Positions 58,158 to 64,000 of a DNA stretch of 64,000 bases are shown piece by piece. The notes under the pieces are model-generated. The model was not told where the DNA came from and did no database searches. It worked only from the letters and a program-made list of their open reading frames with translations. The position numbers and the translations under genes were made by a program. Source of the stretch: Hemibagrus wyckioides (taxonomy: Eukaryota; Chordata; Actinopteri; Siluriformes; Bagridae). Location: positions 22,976,759 through 23,040,758 of the forward strand of contig NC_080714.1 of assembly GCF_019097595.1 (NCBI RefSeq), written 5' to 3'. Each line of letters begins with the position of its first letter. The first letter of the stretch is position 1.

Positions 58158-58974
58158 CGCTATATTGCCAAAAGTTTTGGGACACCCCTCCAAATCATTG
58201 AATTCAGGTGTTGTTTTTCAGGGGTTGGGCTCGGCCCCTTAGTTCCAATGAAAGGAACTCTTAATGCTTCATCATACTAAGACAATTTCTTGTTCCCAAC
58301 TTTTTGGGAAAAGTTTGGGGATGACCCCTTCCTGTTCCAACTTGACTGTGCACCAGTGCACAAAGCAAGGTCCATAAAGACATGGATGAGCGAGTTTGGT
58401 GTGGAGGAACTTGACTGGCCTGCACAAAGTCCTGACCTCAACCTGATAGAACACTTTTGTGATGAATTAGAGCGGAGACTGCGAGCCAGGTCAAAAGTGG
58501 GACGTCTGTCTTTACATGCACATGAATGTAATATGGAGTTGTCCCGCCCTTTGCCGCTATAACAGCTTCAACTCTTCTGGGAAGGCTTTCCACAAGGTTT
58601 AGGAGTGTGTTTATGGGAATTCTTGACCATTCCACTAGAAGTGCATTTGTGAGGTCAGGCACTGATGTTGGATGAGAAGACCTGGCTCCCAGTCTCCACT
58701 CTAATTCATCCCAAATGTGTTCTATCAGGTTGAGGTCAGGACTCTGTGAAGTTCCTCCACACCAAACTCACTCATCCATATCTTTATGGACCTTGCTTTG
58801 TGCACTGGTGTGCAGTCATGTTGGAACAGGAAGCTGTCATCCCCAAACTGTTCCCACAAAGTTGAGAGCATGAAATTGTCCAAAATGTCCAAAGAGTTCC
58901 TTTCACTGGAACTAAACGGCCAAGCCCAACCCCTGAAAAACACCACCTGAATTCACTTTTGGCAATATAGAGTG
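58158..58974. mobile_element. Palindromic Tc1-derived element, longest copy
   Basis: The left end follows TA (58156-58157). The left arm reads on + through NFLFPTFWEKFGDD-type sequence to [20 protein letters not shown] and [18 protein letters not shown]; the right arm reads on - from RGWAWPFSSSERNSLDILDN through KARSIKIWMSEFGVEEL and [20 protein letters not shown]. Both arms are thus inverted copies of the transposase C-terminal half. The right terminal repeat is partly deleted and its TA appears mutated to TG. It sits inside the hAT element. Confidence 0.85.
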
Positions 58975-59073
58975 TGTGACTGGTCACCGCATGCCAGGTG
59001 AATAATTTAGATTTTTCGACTTCCAGTAAGCTAACTATAGATAAATCCCAAAAAAGTCTCAGAAGAAAATACA

Positions 59074-59298
59074 GTGTTTAATGCTTTATGGACAGATTCA
59101 TTTGCCTTCACTGCTGACAAGGCTCGCTTACCTGTATGCTTAATATATGGCGAGAAATTAGCAAACAACAAAAAATATCCAAACAAACACACAGCATTTG
59201 CTGAAAAGTACAAAGCTGGAGATGAACGAAAAACAGCAATTTTGGATCAGCTGTGTAAAGCTGAGCAGAGCAAAAAAAAAAAGCTTTCCTTTTTGTAG
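59074..59298 (+). pseudogene. hAT transposase N-terminal (BED zinc finger) fragment
   Basis: The frame opens MFNALWTDSFAFTADKARLP and continues VCLIYGEKLANNKKYPNKHT. This looks like the BED-type zinc finger at the start of hAT-derived proteins, but the second Cys of the CxxC pair is replaced by Tyr and residues between K and the HT pair are missing. The frame ends after 74 codons. Non-functional. Confidence 0.65.
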
Positions 59299-59436
59299 TT
59301 CTATAATTTCATAAATGCAACAAACTGGATATAAAACTTTAGGATGCCTTGTTATCTTTATTTTAGGGGTTAAATGGGTTTTGTGGCCCTGTGTGAATGT
59401 TATTCAGTGGGAAAGGGGCAAAAATGCAGACCCCTG

Positions 59437-63647
<4,211 letters not shown>

Positions 63648-63659
63648 TATATATGTATA

Positions 63660-63790
63660 TACATAAAGTCATTTTTGCATAATGTCCTGTATAACATACA
63701 GAATGTATACTGGTCTGCACTATTTTGTGTATCTATCGTCAGTTATATATGGATGAAATGACAATAAAACTGACTGACTTGACTTTTGAG
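63660..63790 (+). repeat. Possible retroposon 3' tail
   Basis: ggatgaaatgacaataaaac followed by tgactgacttgactt looks like the 3' end of a fish non-LTR element or SINE. Only the tail is seen. From there to the window end nothing is recognised. Confidence 0.4.
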
Positions 63791-64000
63791 CAAAAGAAGC
63801 AAGAGGCTTGCATTAAAGAAGACTGCGCAATGTGATCATTTGCCGCATTCTAATCATTTGACATTTTCAACACACTGATATGATGCCTTCTAAAAGATTG
63901 ATGACACCTAGGCAGCTTGATATGTTTGACCACGTAGCCTGATATTGTAGGTCACAGCCTGTGCGGCTTCCTTCAGAATAATGTTCAAGGACATTTTCTC

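Larger units (their letters stand above)
57963..59436 (+). mobile_element. hAT element relic with 8-bp target duplication
   Basis: Left end caggggtcggcaacccatgg; the right end closes ..gcagacccctg, its inverted partner. CTCATTGC stands directly before (57955-57962) and after (59437-59444), a perfect 8-bp duplication as hAT transposases make. The interior has the segments cctctgtagtggctccctgt and gttttgtggccctgtgtgaa seen in fish hAT elements. A Tc1 derivative (58158-58974) split it afterwards. Only an N-terminal transposase piece remains. Confidence 0.85.

Overview
The window is vertebrate nuclear DNA, almost certainly from a teleost fish. Three vertebrate genes with GT-AG introns can be read exon by exon. 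The spaces between and inside them hold fish-type repeats: Tc1/mariner and hAT transposons, tRNA-headed SINEs, and many CA, TA, GATA and TCTA microsatellites. The mix of Tc1 and SINE types suggests an otophysan such as a catfish, but that is only inference.

Layout. (1) 1-9.8 kb, + strand: the 3' two thirds of atp2a2, the SERCA2 calcium pump, entered just after the exon with the phosphorylated Asp. Both known C-terminal forms can be read: the 2b read-through form with its extra membrane segment (stop at 6489), and a 2a form made by splicing from an internal donor at 6334 to a tiny terminal exon at 9139. (2) 9.9-10.4 kb: a 500-bp purine tract between convergent gene ends. (3) 11.7-17.5 kb, - strand: the whole of anapc7, a TPR subunit of the anaphase-promoting complex, with 11 coding exons and 565 residues. 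(4) 17.6-17.9 kb: degenerate repeats carrying GGGCGTGG boxes upstream of anapc7. (5) 21.5-48.3 kb, - strand: the whole coding region of rapgef1 (C3G, a Crk-binding Rap1 exchange factor), with 25 coding exons and 1116 residues. It includes an AT-AC (U12-type) intron in the REM domain and two in-frame exons of likely cassette type. (6) 48.5-64 kb: no host gene found. This part holds SINEs, long tetranucleotide arrays, a hAT element with a perfect 8-bp target duplication that was itself invaded by a palindromic Tc1 derivative, and an intact Tc1-like transposon at 62.4-63.65 kb.

The three genes are not a functional unit. atp2a2 pumps Ca2+ into the ER/SR, anapc7 is a scaffold of a ubiquitin ligase, and rapgef1 activates Rap1. 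atp2a2 and anapc7 are also neighbours in human (12q24), whereas human RAPGEF1 lies on 9q34. The most notable signals are the AT-AC intron, the conserved 2a/2b switch with an unusual short 2a tail, the family of palindromic Tc1 derivatives, and the intact DD34E transposase. Exon borders were placed by eye from splice motifs, reading-frame continuity and remembered family sequences; no alignment was run.
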